From assembly GCA_947452785.1 (NCBI GenBank), contig CANGDZ010000018.1, forward strand, positions 1 through 50,045: 50,045 nucleotides of DNA. Direction: 5' to 3'. Position 1 is the stretch's first letter. Each line of letters begins with the position of its first letter. This document shows, piece after piece, positions 1-8,772 of the stretch. The notes under the pieces are model-generated. The model made no database searches. It saw nothing but the letters and a program-made list of their open reading frames with translations, and was not told the origin of the DNA. Made by a program: the position numbers and the translations under genes. Source of the DNA: Comamonadaceae bacterium (GTDB lineage: Bacteria > Pseudomonadota > Gammaproteobacteria > Burkholderiales > Burkholderiaceae_C).

Positions 1-528
1 ATCGTGGTCTCGTCGGTCACCGCCTTTATCGTGATTGCCGCCAGCGCCTTGCTGGGCCTGCAAATTCTGGAATTTTTTGGCATCTCATTGGCCAGTTTCC
101 AGGTGGGCGGCGGCATGTTGCTGCTCACTGCGGCCATGTCCATGCTGAATGCACAGCCCGCTGAAGCTCGCGTTAACGCCGAAGAGGTTCACGATGCCGA
201 AGCCAAAGCGGCCATGGGCGCCAGCATCGCCGTGGTGCCGCTGACCATCCCCTTGCTCACCGGCCCGGCCACCATGTCCACCGTTGTGATTTACGCCGAA
301 AAAGCCAAGAACTTCATGCAGCTGGGCACCTTGGTGGGTTACGGCGTGGTCATCGCCTTGGCAACAGCTTTGTGCTTTTCACTGGCCCATCCGATCGCCC
401 GAGTGCTGGGCAAAACCGGCATCAACGTCATGACCCGCCTGATGGGTTTGATCTTGGCGGCCCTGGCAGTCGAGGTGATGACCGATGGACTGCACAAGCT
501 GTTTCCGGTGCTGGCAAGAGGACTCTAA
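1..528 (+). CDS. MarC-family integral membrane protein (5' truncated by window edge)
   Basis: The reading frame is open from base 1, so the true start lies outside the window. About 175 residues are visible, against roughly 200-220 for the family. They form several hydrophobic segments with a polar linker around residues 50-70. The segment VPLTIPLLTGPATMSTVVIY is the family signature seen near the third membrane helix. MarC/UPF0056 proteins are inner-membrane proteins of uncertain transport role; the old link to multiple antibiotic resistance is not supported. The gene converges on the ABC operon, with only about 40 bases between the stop codons. Confidence 0.85.
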   Translation: MVVSSVTAFIVIAASALLGLQILEFFGISLASFQVGGGMLLLTAAMSMLNAQPAEARVNAEEVHDAEAKAAMGASIAVVPLTIPLLTGPATMSTVVIYAEKAKNFMQLGTLVGYGVVIALATALCFSLAHPIARVLGKTGINVMTRLMGLILAALAVEVMTDGLHKLFPVLARGL

Positions 529-569
529 AGGCTTGGGCTAAAAGCAGGGTGCAGCGAAAAGTGAAATGA

Positions 570-1223
570 TCAACTCACTTGGGGCAGTAAGTTGGCGCCA
601 CGTTCAATCACAAACTCGCGGTCAACCAATTTGCGTGAATGGTTCAGATCACTTTGTGCAATCAGCACGGACACCTCGGTCCCTTTCAAGCCTGCAATCA
701 CCTCGCCCAGCCGCTTGGATAAAGCCGGCGCAACGCCCTCGAAGGGCTCATCGAGCAACAACAAACGAGTGCCGACAGCAAGGGCTCGTGCCAGCGCCAC
801 TAATTTTTGTTGACCACCAGAGAGCAAAAGAGCCCGGCGATCTCGCATCTCTAGTAATTCTGGCAAGACCTTGTAAACCAGTGACAAACGTTCTTGCGGA
901 TCCAGCGTGGGGCTGACCCAGACAGGAATCAGGATATTTTCTTCAACGGTCAACTCAGGCACCAAGCCTCTGTCCTCTGGCATGTAGCCGATGCCCAGTC
1001 CTGCCCTGGCGTGCGCTGGCAGTGCGGTCAAGTCATGGCCATTGAAAGTGATGACACCTTGGGTCGGTGCCACATGCCCCATCACGGACCTCAGCATGGT
1101 GGTTTTACCCGCGCCGTTTCGGCCAATCAGGCCCACCATGGTGCCGTCCGCCACTTCGATCGACAGGCCTCGCAAAGCGATGACCGACTGAATGGCCACA
1201 TGGAGGCCTTCTACCTTGAGCAT
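570..1223 (-). CDS. livF: Branched-chain amino acid-type ABC transporter ATPase (LivF-like)
   Basis: This is the last gene of a five-gene importer read on the minus strand. The 217 residues carry Walker A (GLIGRNGAGKTTM, near residue 32), an ABC signature LSGGQQKLVALARAL and Walker B LLLLDEPFEGVAP. LivF-type ATPases pair with LivG at the cytoplasmic face of the LivHM permease and power solute uptake. It is slightly shorter than the usual 230-240 residues. The start ATG lies 27 bases downstream of the livG stop. The substrate of this HAAT-family system cannot be read from the ATPase. Confidence 0.9.
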   Translation of the reverse strand: MLKVEGLHVAIQSVIALRGLSIEVADGTMVGLIGRNGAGKTTMLRSVMGHVAPTQGVITFNGHDLTALPAHARAGLGIGYMPEDRGLVPELTVEENILIPVWVSPTLDPQERLSLVYKVLPELLEMRDRRALLLSGGQQKLVALARALAVGTRLLLLDEPFEGVAPALSKRLGEVIAGLKGTEVSVLIAQSDLNHSRKLVDREFVIERGANLLPQVS

Positions 1224-1250
1224 GCGTATTCCTTTGGGGCGATCAGAGGC

Positions 1251-2006
1251 TTATTCACCCAACAGCTCGCCGGTGACATAGCGTCTGACATCGTCGGTGG
1301 CCAAGGCGACTTCGGGTGCGTCATCGGCGATGATGCGGCCACTGTAGAAAGCGACCACACGGCTGGCATAGCGGTTGACGATGTCCATGTCATGCTCCAC
1401 AAACAACACGGTCGTGGCACTGTCCTGCCCAAGGCCCGCCATGATGGTTTCCATCATCGGAAATTTTTCTTCCGCAGAGACCCCGCTGGTCGGCTCATCC
1501 AGCAACAGTAACTTGGGCGAACCGGTCAAAGCCATCGCAATATCAAGCAATTTGCGCACGCCACCCGGCAATTCGGCGACTTTGCGCGCACGGTGCTCAG
1601 TCAAAGCAAAACGATCCAACAAAGCATCCGCACGTTCAATGGCCACTGATCGGCGAGCTGGCAGCCAGAAACTCAATTTTTGGTCATGGCAGGCATTGGC
1701 CACCAACATATTGTCCAAAACGGTCAACTCGCCATACAACTGTGGAATCTGAAAAGACCGGGCCACGCCCAAATGCGTGATCGCGCGCGGGTACAAAGCG
1801 GTGATCTCCTGGCCATCAAGCCATATCTCGCCTTGGTCAGGTTTGAGGTAACCCGTGATCATGTTCACAAACGTGGTTTTGCCGGCACCGTTAGAGCCAA
1901 TCAAACTGACGCGTTCGCCGGCAAATATTTCGATATTTAAATTCGATGCCGCCACCACGGCGCCGAATTTTTTATTCACATCGCGGGCTTGCAGCACGGC
2001 CTTCAT
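1251..2006 (-). CDS. livG: Branched-chain amino acid-type ABC transporter ATPase (LivG-like)
   Basis: The protein has 251 residues. Walker A is SLIGSNGAGKTTFVNMITG and Walker B is LLLLDEPTSGVSAEE, followed by the switch histidine in LFVEHDMDIV. The C-terminal stretch resembles the LivG/BCA_ABC_TP_C tail. The ABC signature reads LPGGVRKLLDIAMAL instead of the usual LSYGQQRRLEIARAL, so the canonical S-x-GQ is lost. The start ATG overlaps the livM stop by 4 bases, which indicates translational coupling. Its role is ATP hydrolysis for solute import with LivF. Confidence 0.9.
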   Translation of the reverse strand: MKAVLQARDVNKKFGAVVAASNLNIEIFAGERVSLIGSNGAGKTTFVNMITGYLKPDQGEIWLDGQEITALYPRAITHLGVARSFQIPQLYGELTVLDNMLVANACHDQKLSFWLPARRSVAIERADALLDRFALTEHRARKVAELPGGVRKLLDIAMALTGSPKLLLLDEPTSGVSAEEKFPMMETIMAGLGQDSATTVLFVEHDMDIVNRYASRVVAFYSGRIIADDAPEVALATDDVRRYVTGELLGE

Positions 2007-2977
2007 CGCGTGCCCCCTTTGACCCAGAGGGAACCGATGCCGCGCGGCAAGAACCGAATCACGATCAATAAAAATATGCCCAGTGCCATCTGCCAGGTAT
2101 TGGGAAAATAGGAACTCGAAAATGAGCGCACCACCTCCAGCACGACACTCGCCACAAACAAAGCAATCACGCTTTGCCAGCCCGCTAGAACGGCCACAAA
2201 AACAAACTCGCCCGACGTGGTCCAGAAGCTGACGCCAGGCTCAATGTGCCCCAAAGCCATCACCGCCAAAGCCCCGCCCAAACCGCCGCAGAACGCCGCC
2301 AAAATGAAATTGATCGCCATGGCATAACGCACCGAGCCACCCAGGTATTCAACACGCAGTTCGTTTTCCTTGGTCGCCAGGGTAATCAGGCCTCGTGTAC
2401 TGTCAAAGTAGATCCTGGCCAGCAAGGCCATGATGCTGGACACCGTAATGGTCAGCACATACATGATGTAGCCCACCTGATCGTCGGGGAGTTTGTAGCC
2501 CAGCAGCGTGGGCCGCCCAAGGTTGAATCCGTCCGAGCCGCCGAGCACCTCCAGCTTCATCAACAGGCCATAAGTCACCATCGACAAAGCCAGCGTCAAC
2601 ATGGCAAAAAAGATGCCTCTGTAGCGCGACAGCAGTGGCGCAAACGGAGCAGCAACCACCGCCGCAATCACGCCACCGCACAAGGTCAAGAACAGGGCAT
2701 CGGTGATGCCCATCTTGTTAAACATCAATGCCGCTGTGTACCCGCCAATGGCAAAGACCATGCCCTGGCCAAATGGGACCACGCCGCCGCGCATCAACAC
2801 CACGATGCCCAATGAAACCAAGCCGTTGGCGGCCGCCATGGTGATGAGGAAAGTCAGCCACTTGGGCATCAGCGCGCCCACCAATGCCAGCGCCAAACAA
2901 AGTCCCGCTGCCCACAATATAGAAAGAGCAACGGGCGTTTCAAGTGAAGGCGTCGAGGCGCCCGAATTTATCGCCAT
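2003..2977 (-). CDS. livM: Branched-chain amino acid-type ABC permease (LivM-like)
   Basis: A 324-residue polytopic membrane protein with about nine to ten hydrophobic helices. It has the LivM-type motif G-x-NG-L-S-L-G near residue 55 and a cytoplasmic EAA-like loop around residue 210 (ENELRVEYLGGS). It should pair with the LivH-like permease to form the channel. It starts 3 bases after the livH stop and overlaps livG by 4 bases, so the operon is tight. Confidence 0.9.
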   Translation of the reverse strand: MAINSGASTPSLETPVALSILWAAGLCLALALVGALMPKWLTFLITMAAANGLVSLGIVVLMRGGVVPFGQGMVFAIGGYTAALMFNKMGITDALFLTLCGGVIAAVVAAPFAPLLSRYRGIFFAMLTLALSMVTYGLLMKLEVLGGSDGFNLGRPTLLGYKLPDDQVGYIMYVLTITVSSIMALLARIYFDSTRGLITLATKENELRVEYLGGSVRYAMAINFILAAFCGGLGGALAVMALGHIEPGVSFWTTSGEFVFVAVLAGWQSVIALFVASVVLEVVRSFSSSYFPNTWQMALGIFLLIVIRFLPRGIGSLWVKGGTR

Positions 2978-2980
2978 GGT

Positions 2981-3868
2981 TCAGATCTTTCGCGCCTGTA
3001 TGCGCTGAAACAGTCCTTCAGGACGAAACATCAACACCACCGCCATCACCACATAAATGGAGAACAGCTCAGCTACGGGCGCCAAATGCACCGCCATGGA
3101 ACGGGACAGTCCCACAATCAAAGCCCCGATCGCGGCACCCTCAATACTGCCCAAGCCACCAATGATCACCACGGCAAAAGAAACAATGATCACCCCGACG
3201 GACACACCCGGTTGAACCGAAATCATAGGTGCGGTAAATGCGCCTCCCAGCGCAGCCAGAAATATGCCCACTGAAAACGCCAGCATATAAACACGCGACA
3301 CATTCACGCCCATGCTGGACGCGATTTCCGAGCTGTGAATGACGGCAATCATGATCTTGCCTTGTTGAGTCCGGTTCAACCACCACCAGACCGCAAAGCC
3401 CACCACCAGCGCCAAAGCCACAAGCGCAAAGTCATAGCCGACATAGGTTTGCGTCCCGATATCTATGCTGCCAAACAAACCATAAGGTTCAGACACATAG
3501 TATGGATTGGCACCCCACAAGAGTTTGGTGCCATCTTCCATGATCAAAAACATGGCGTACGTGACCAGCGCCAAAACCACCTCGTCGCGGCCATAAAAAA
3601 ACCGCAGCAAACCGCGTTCTGTCAGTGGGGCCACAAATGCGGCAACCGCCACAGCCGCCAACAGCATGGCCACCAGGGTATATCCTGGCGCCCATTTCAT
3701 GGCGCTGGCCCATCCCACGAAACTGGTGGCCGCATAGGCCCCCAGCGCGTAGAAGCTGCCGTGTGCGATGTTCAAAATCTTCAACACACCAAAAACCAAC
3801 GTCAACCCCAGCGCCACAATGAAGAGCCAGGAGGCGTAGGTTAATCCGTCAATCAATATGGTCAGCAT
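2981..3868 (-). CDS. livH: Branched-chain amino acid-type ABC permease (LivH-like)
   Basis: A 295-residue hydrophobic permease. The N-terminal motif GLTLVFGVLKILNIAHGSFY and the C-terminal stretch GGLGSIEGAAIGALIVGL are characteristic of LivH. The segment SSEIASSMGVNVSRVYMLAF matches the cytoplasmic coupling loop that contacts the ATPases. The gene follows the binding-protein gene by 12 bases and precedes livM by 3 bases. It acts in the inner membrane as half of the translocation pore. Confidence 0.9.
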   Translation of the reverse strand: MLTILIDGLTYASWLFIVALGLTLVFGVLKILNIAHGSFYALGAYAATSFVGWASAMKWAPGYTLVAMLLAAVAVAAFVAPLTERGLLRFFYGRDEVVLALVTYAMFLIMEDGTKLLWGANPYYVSEPYGLFGSIDIGTQTYVGYDFALVALALVVGFAVWWWLNRTQQGKIMIAVIHSSEIASSMGVNVSRVYMLAFSVGIFLAALGGAFTAPMISVQPGVSVGVIIVSFAVVIIGGLGSIEGAAIGALIVGLSRSMAVHLAPVAELFSIYVVMAVVLMFRPEGLFQRIQARKI

Positions 3869-3880
3869 GCCCTTGAGGCC

Positions 3881-5206
3881 TTATGGGCAACCTTTGGCGC
3901 CCGCAAACCCTGCCTTGATCCAGTCTTCTGACTTCATATTGGCGGGTGGGTTCACGCAATCCGCAGGGAAACGCATGATGTCATCCAGCACCACCATTTT
4001 TTTGCCTGCGTCGTAACGCGTCTTACCAATGGCGGTTTCCTGCACAGCCTGATGCCCGCCGCCCAATGCCATGCGAATCTTGCCTGCAGGTGAGTCCCAC
4101 TCTGAATTGCGCAAAGCCGCGGCCAATTGCTCGGCGCTAGGTTTCTTGCCACCGTTGGAAGCCATGGCTTTTTCAACCGCGAGTTTCAACCCCAACAGGG
4201 ACTGCACCATTCGGTAGGGCGCCTGAACGGGATACACGTTATAGGCCTTGCTGTACAAGTCCCACCACCAGTCATTCAGTCCCGATTTGGGCGACATCAG
4301 ACCATAGGCGCCCCGCGCCCCCAGAATGACGCCGTCAGGCATCTTGTCACCCAAGCCCGGCAACACGTGGTCACCTGCAGAGAGGATTACTTGCGAGCGT
4401 TTGAACAAGCCACGTGGACCCGCCTGCAAAATGAAGGCTTGCAAATCACCACCCCACAGACTGCTGTGGGTGATGTCCGCCGGTTTGGCCATGAGCGCAG
4501 AAATTTCAGTTCCGTATTGACCGGCACCAAATTTAGGCAACTGGTCTTCACCCGCCTTGGCATTGGGGTAGAGCTTCTCCATCGACCAGACAAAGTCTTT
4601 CTTGGAGTCTTGTCCCCAAGCGTAGTCCTGGTTGATCATGTTGAACGATCCGACCTTGATCTCTTTGGCCTTGAGGTAACGGGCCAAGGCCACGTTGTCC
4701 ATCGTTGCATGGGACGCAGTCCGGAAAACGTAGTTGTACTTCCCGTCTTCAAAAATGCGAGGAGTGCCGCAATCGTAAAGAATCAGAAACTTCTTCATTT
4801 CCTCAGCGACGGGGGCGACAGCCAAACAGTCACCTGAGCCCACGTAGCCCACCACCGCATCGACTTTTTCGCGGTCATACAAGTTGCGCAGCTCTTGTAT
4901 TTGTTTGGTTGCGCCGCCGTTCTCATCGACATACACGGCCTCGATTTTCATGCCCCCAAAACCGGCCTTGTTGAAGGGCGCAGGAGCAGAGCCTTTGTTA
5001 AAGGCATCGACCAGCACCTTGGCGCCATTGACAGCAGGAATGCCAAAACTTTCTGCCGCTTGACCCGACAAAAAACTCACGATGCCGATCTTGAAAGTCT
5101 CTTGGGCTTGGGCCGCACTGGAGCCGCAGATTGCAGCAATCAGCGTCACCGCTGTGCCTATTGCTTTACGCGACCAGGTCGCTTTGAAAATGCCTTGAAT
5201 TGCCAT
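3881..5206 (-). CDS. ABC transporter periplasmic substrate-binding protein (LivK/HAAT type)
   Basis: First gene of the importer operon. I chose ATG 5206 over an in-frame GTG at 5218 because GGAG sits six bases upstream of the ATG. The 441 residues begin with a Sec signal peptide ending near AAQAQE. They continue with the Peripla_BP_6 fold: FKIGIVSFLSGQAAESFGIP, a conserved VGYVGSG segment, and paired cysteines in GSGDCLAV and YDCGTP. It is longer than E. coli LivK (about 370). Such long HAAT receptors can bind amides, aromatic acids or amino acids, so the ligand stays open. Confidence 0.87.
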   Translation of the reverse strand: MAIQGIFKATWSRKAIGTAVTLIAAICGSSAAQAQETFKIGIVSFLSGQAAESFGIPAVNGAKVLVDAFNKGSAPAPFNKAGFGGMKIEAVYVDENGGATKQIQELRNLYDREKVDAVVGYVGSGDCLAVAPVAEEMKKFLILYDCGTPRIFEDGKYNYVFRTASHATMDNVALARYLKAKEIKVGSFNMINQDYAWGQDSKKDFVWSMEKLYPNAKAGEDQLPKFGAGQYGTEISALMAKPADITHSSLWGGDLQAFILQAGPRGLFKRSQVILSAGDHVLPGLGDKMPDGVILGARGAYGLMSPKSGLNDWWWDLYSKAYNVYPVQAPYRMVQSLLGLKLAVEKAMASNGGKKPSAEQLAAALRNSEWDSPAGKIRMALGGGHQAVQETAIGKTRYDAGKKMVVLDDIMRFPADCVNPPANMKSEDWIKAGFAGAKGCP

Positions 5207-5259
5207 GTTTTTCTCCACTTGTTTGTCTTGAACAGGAAGCCATCGATAAAACGCTACTG

Positions 5260-5276
5260 TTATCTTGCGCGGATAA
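5260..5276. promoter_or_regulatory. Inverted repeat TTATC-N7-GATAA upstream of the ABC operon
   Basis: A 5-bp dyad with a 7-base spacer, lying 54 bases upstream of the binding-protein start. The T-N-A geometry would suit a LysR-type or other dimeric regulator. No regulator gene is adjacent and the arms are short, so this is only a candidate. The rest of 5207-5451 shows no gene that I recognise. Confidence 0.25.
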
Positions 5277-5451
5277 GCGCGAACGGTTCATCGGTGCAAA
5301 CCCCTGCACAACCCTTCAAAGCCCCTGAGAATGTCACTCCCGAGACCGTATAGGCGACATTTTTCAAAATTAACGGGTGAGTTTTAGCGAGGGAGACAAG
5401 TGCGGCCCGAGGAGCTTCAACAGGAGTTCTAAGAACTTTGCTTTCAACAAA

Positions 5452-6024
5452 CTAGCCGTGAAACGCCTGGATCTGCCGGTCATGCCATCGGCTTATCAAC
5501 AGCACTGCCGCCAGTCCGCCGAGCAAGGCAAAAAACATGTCTGATTGCGTGTCCCATGGATCGCCCTAGGTGCCCAGAAACTCTTCAGCCCCTTGACCCA
5601 GCATGAGCGCAGCCGCCCATTCGATCAGCTCGTAAGTAGCGCTGATGGCCAACACCACGCAAACCGCCAGGAACGCCAGCATCTTGCGCCCCCAAACCCT
5701 CTGACCACGCAGAAAAATCTCACGCGCCACCAGCGCCGGCACAAAACCCTGCATGAAGTGGCCGATCTAGTCGTACGGGTTGCGGTGCAGGTCGAACCAC
5801 TGAGCGATGTCAAAGCCCAGCGGCACTCGGGCGCAGCTGTAAGCCCCGCCCACCATCAGCACCACCGCATGCAGGGCGATGAGGGCGTACAGCAAAAGCG
5901 TCAGCGGAAAACGCTCACGCGTGCGCCACAACACGGGCACCGCCAAGATCACCGGAAAAACCTCTATCCACCAAGTAGCTCGGTTGTAGGGCTGGCTGCG
6001 GGGCCCCGGTAGAGCGTGGAAATA
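5452..6024 (-). pseudogene. yjdF: Decayed yjdF-type (DUF2238) inner-membrane protein gene with two in-frame TAG codons
   Basis: Translating one minus-strand frame from the osmC stop gives NRATWWIEVFPVILAVPVLW, then FPLTLLLYALIALHAVVLMV and VPLGFDIAQWFDLHRNPYD. It continues across a TAG (5769-5767) into IGHFMQGFVPALVAREIFLR and CVVLAISATYELIEW, and across a second TAG (5568-5566) into GDPWDTQSDMFFALLGGL. These are consecutive conserved blocks of the DUF2238 family, all in the same frame. The N-terminal helix is missing because the frame opens directly after the upstream stop. Coding similarity beyond both stops and loss of the start argue for a pseudogene. It sits at the end of the lepB-cupin-osmC operon. 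Confidence 0.85.
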
Positions 6025-6507
6025 TCAAACTGCATTGGCGGCCAAAAACACTGGCTCGCAATTCACAATCGTTTTGACTGAATTGGCGATATAACAAGCT
6101 TCATGCGCTTCGTGGTGTATGAGCTCAATTTGTTTGAGTGTGGGCATCCGATCACCAGAAAACCGAACAGCTGGCTTGAGCGTGACATGGGTCATGGCCA
6201 CCTTACCATCGCTGTTTTTACCCATCTTGCCTATGGCCTCATCCACATAACTGTCGATGCAATACCTGTGCTTGGCTGCGATAGACAAAAACCAAAGCAT
6301 GTGACAACTGGACAGCGCTGCGACAAACGCCTCTTCGGGGTCCACTGCCGCAGACTCCGACATGGGCAAAGGAACCACATGGGGAGAGGATGAGCCCGCG
6401 ATCTCCACGCCGCCATCGAATCGAATGAGGTGTTTTCGGCTGTAACGGTTGTCCAGAAAGTCCTGCGCCTCTCTGCGCCAAATCACTTCTGCAGTGTAGT
6501 TACCCAT
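6025..6507 (-). CDS. OsmC family protein (peroxiredoxin-like)
   Basis: A 160-residue OsmC/Ohr-fold protein. Two redox-active cysteines are visible in conserved settings: LSSCHMLWFL in the middle and HEACYIANS near the C-terminus. OsmC-type proteins reduce organic hydroperoxides in the cytoplasm using these two thiols. I chose ATG 6507 because a GGAG box lies eight bases upstream; a longer frame reaching 6546 has no such site. The gene overlaps the 3' end of the cupin gene by 25 bases, suggesting coupling. Confidence 0.85.
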   Translation of the reverse strand: MGNYTAEVIWRREAQDFLDNRYSRKHLIRFDGGVEIAGSSSPHVVPLPMSESAAVDPEEAFVAALSSCHMLWFLSIAAKHRYCIDSYVDEAIGKMGKNSDGKVAMTHVTLKPAVRFSGDRMPTLKQIELIHHEAHEACYIANSVKTIVNCEPVFLAANAV

Positions 6508-6899
6508 GCAAGTACTCCGCAATAAAGATAAATCTTGGGGGGGCATGCCGCTTTAACACTATCAGACTCTCCGCCTAGAGGGCCCCAAAAAACCACCCAG
6601 GTGGAAAAATCCGCACTGAAATTTTCAAACCGATGCACCGCACCGGCGGGAACAAAAAATGCTGCGCCCGGTTCAAAGCGGCACCTTTCACCTTGCAGCA
6701 CAAACTCACCGGTACCTTTTTGAATAAAGTACAGCTCATCTTGCGAGTGCGGTTGTTGAGGGTCCACCCCATCTGGGGAATACAACTCGACCGACATCGT
6801 GCCGTGTGCCATCGCTTTAACGAAGCGTTCACCCTTGGGCCACTGGGGCGTGACCGGCCCCGGCAAACGACCCAGCAGTTCTGAGACATTGGCGTGCAT
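6483..6899 (-). CDS. Small single-domain cupin protein
   Basis: A 138-residue protein with one cupin barrel. The metal-binding motif parts are visible as PHSQDELYFIQKGTGEFVL and PAGAVHRFENF. The catalytic role is unknown; family members are small metal-binding dioxygenases or sensors. The last 25 or so residues after WGPLGGES do not resemble the family and run into the osmC start, so the ancestral stop may have been lost. The ATG overlaps the lepB stop by one base (TGATG). Confidence 0.75.
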   Translation of the reverse strand: MHANVSELLGRLPGPVTPQWPKGERFVKAMAHGTMSVELYSPDGVDPQQPHSQDELYFIQKGTGEFVLQGERCRFEPGAAFFVPAGAVHRFENFSADFSTWVVFWGPLGGESDSVKAACPPKIYLYCGVLAWVTTLQK

Positions 6900-7570
6900 C
6901 AGTAAATCCTCTCCAGGGTGCGGTCCCAGCGCGGCATCCAGTTGCGTTTGATGTCGGCGGAAACCAGTACCCGGTGCGCCCGGCCGATCAGCAGGTGGCG
7001 GGGCACCATGCCGATGAAACGGGAGTCGGCACTGTTGTCGCGGTTATCACCCAAAAAGAAATAGTGGTCTTGCAGCACCTGCATCGGGCCAAAGCTGCGC
7101 AAGGCCATGACGTCTGGCATCACTTGCACCATGTGGCCACCGCCGGCCAGCATCTCGCGCATTTGAATGGCGGGCGTAGTCGCCCCGCCTTCGGTGGGCT
7201 CGGCCACATTAAAGGCAGCCAAGTACTGCGCAGGCTCGCCATTGAGGTACAGCTTTTCATTGCGCATTTCAATCACATTACCCGGAACCGCCACCAAGCG
7301 TTTGATCAAGCGCACGCCGTCTTTGGGCGAAGTGAACGTCACCACGTCGCCGCGCTGGGGCGTCCCTAACTGCGCCAAGATCACATCGGTCAGTGGCAAC
7401 TTGAAGTTATAGGCCAACCGATCCACCAACACCACATCGCCCTCTAGCAACGTCGGCCGCATGGAGCCTGAGGGGATGGGATTCCAATCGGCAATGGCCA
7501 ATCGAAATAATCCGAACAAACACATGAACAAGATGAAACCACGGTTGTTTCTGAGCCAAGTTTTCATCAC
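6899..7570 (-). CDS. lepB: Signal peptidase I (secondary LepB)
   Basis: This enzyme cleaves signal peptides from exported proteins at the outer face of the inner membrane. The 223 residues start with one membrane anchor (about 11-27). The serine box IPSGSMRPTL follows, with nucleophile Ser36. The lysine box is GVRLIKRLVAVPGN with general base Lys90, and box E is GDNRDNSADSR near residue 175. It has one N-terminal helix rather than the two of E. coli LepB, and the setting (cupin, osmC) is not the usual lepA-lepB-rnc locus. It is therefore probably a second copy. Confidence 0.9.
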   Translation of the reverse strand: MMKTWLRNNRGFILFMCLFGLFRLAIADWNPIPSGSMRPTLLEGDVVLVDRLAYNFKLPLTDVILAQLGTPQRGDVVTFTSPKDGVRLIKRLVAVPGNVIEMRNEKLYLNGEPAQYLAAFNVAEPTEGGATTPAIQMREMLAGGGHMVQVMPDVMALRSFGPMQVLQDHYFFLGDNRDNSADSRFIGMVPRHLLIGRAHRVLVSADIKRNWMPRWDRTLERIY

Positions 7571-7780
7571 GACTTTTCCTTGATAGGCGAGGCTTGAATA
7601 TTAATTTAAATAATACTTAAGAAGTCCATTGAGTGCTGGGCGGGTTGAGTTTATTTTCTGGCAGCAACTGCATGACTCTGCCGCCCTACCGCATCCGCTG
7701 GCTTGCGGCAACGCTGGTCGCACAGGTGCGCGGTACTTGACGGGAAACTCGCTACAGTGGACGTCCCCTGAGGAGACAAA

Positions 7781-8761
7781 ATGCAAAATGCAACGGTGAA
7801 GTCGATGATGCAATGGCTGGGCGCCCTGTGCCTGGTGGCTACGCCCCTGGCCATGGCCCAAGGCCTACCTGGCGGTTGTCCTGAGAAAAACCTGCTGTAT
7901 TGGCAAGCGTTTCCACCGGGCGGCGAGTCCGATTTATCGGCCCGTCACCAGCAAGTGGTGCTGAAGAAAAAATGCGCGGCCATCGACACCATCATCCAAT
8001 ACAAAGCCGGTGCTGGCGGCGGCTTGATGTGGGGGCAAATGAACAACCTGCCTGGTGACGGCCTGAACGTGGTGGGCATCAATTTGCCGCACATCGTGTT
8101 CCAACCTATCGAGGGCGAAGTCCAATACAAAACCACCGACATCACGCCGGTGTACTGGTTCCACTACACGCCTGATGTGCTGGTGGTGCCCGAAAGCAGC
8201 CCGATCAAGAACTTTGTCGAGTTCATTGCCGCCGCCAAAAGCGCGCCCGGCAAAATGAACCTGGGGGGCTCCGGCCTGAACTCGGCCAACCATGCAGCGC
8301 ATGAACGACTCAATGCCGCGTTTGGTATCAAGAGCACCTATGTGCCCTACAAAGGCACGGGCGACATGTCTATGGCCGTGGTCGGCGCACAGATTGATGG
8401 CGCCGTGACCTACACGCCATTTGCGATTGCCAACCGCGGCAAAGTCCGCGCCTTGGCCGTGGCCATGGAAAAGCGCCACCCGATGATGCCCAATGTACCC
8501 ACCTTCCGTGAGTTGGGTGTGGACTGGGTGGACGGCGCTTACCGCGGCATTGGCGTGCCCAAATCCACCTCACCCGAAGCGCGCAAAAAACTCTCCGACA
8601 TGTGGGCCGCGCTCAACAACGATGCTGAAATGAAAGAGCTGGCCGCCAAGAACGGCTTTGAACTGGTGAACGTCGGAGCCGAGCAAATGGATGCGTTCAT
8701 GAAGGAGCGCACCGCACTGTACATTGAAGGGGCCAAACGTTTGGGCCTGGGCAAAAAATAA
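7781..8761 (+). CDS. Bug/TctC-family tripartite tricarboxylate receptor
   Basis: A 326-residue periplasmic receptor with a signal peptide ending at AMAQG. GAGGG near residue 75, VPYKGTGDMSMAVVGAQIDG and LAVAMEKRHPMMPNVPTFRE are Bug-family blocks. Ligand entry in Bug proteins is through two loops that bind carboxylate groups. GAGGAG lies just upstream of the ATG. It is 11 bases upstream of a D-tartrate dehydratase gene, so tartrate or a similar hydroxy-dicarboxylate is a reasonable ligand guess. No TctA/TctB membrane genes are nearby, which is typical of orphan Bug receptors. Confidence 0.85.
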   Translation: MQNATVKSMMQWLGALCLVATPLAMAQGLPGGCPEKNLLYWQAFPPGGESDLSARHQQVVLKKKCAAIDTIIQYKAGAGGGLMWGQMNNLPGDGLNVVGINLPHIVFQPIEGEVQYKTTDITPVYWFHYTPDVLVVPESSPIKNFVEFIAAAKSAPGKMNLGGSGLNSANHAAHERLNAAFGIKSTYVPYKGTGDMSMAVVGAQIDGAVTYTPFAIANRGKVRALAVAMEKRHPMMPNVPTFRELGVDWVDGAYRGIGVPKSTSPEARKKLSDMWAALNNDAEMKELAAKNGFELVNVGAEQMDAFMKERTALYIEGAKRLGLGKK

Positions 8762-8772
8762 GGAATGCCATT

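Noticed and set aside
5452..6024. Amber (TAG) recoding or pyrrolysine use in yjdF
   Set aside because: The start region is also missing and no suppressor tRNA or Pyl gene is visible; decay is simpler.
7737..7758. TTGACG ... TACAGT as a promoter for the Bug-tarD operon
   Set aside because: The spacer is only 10 bases, too short for sigma-70.
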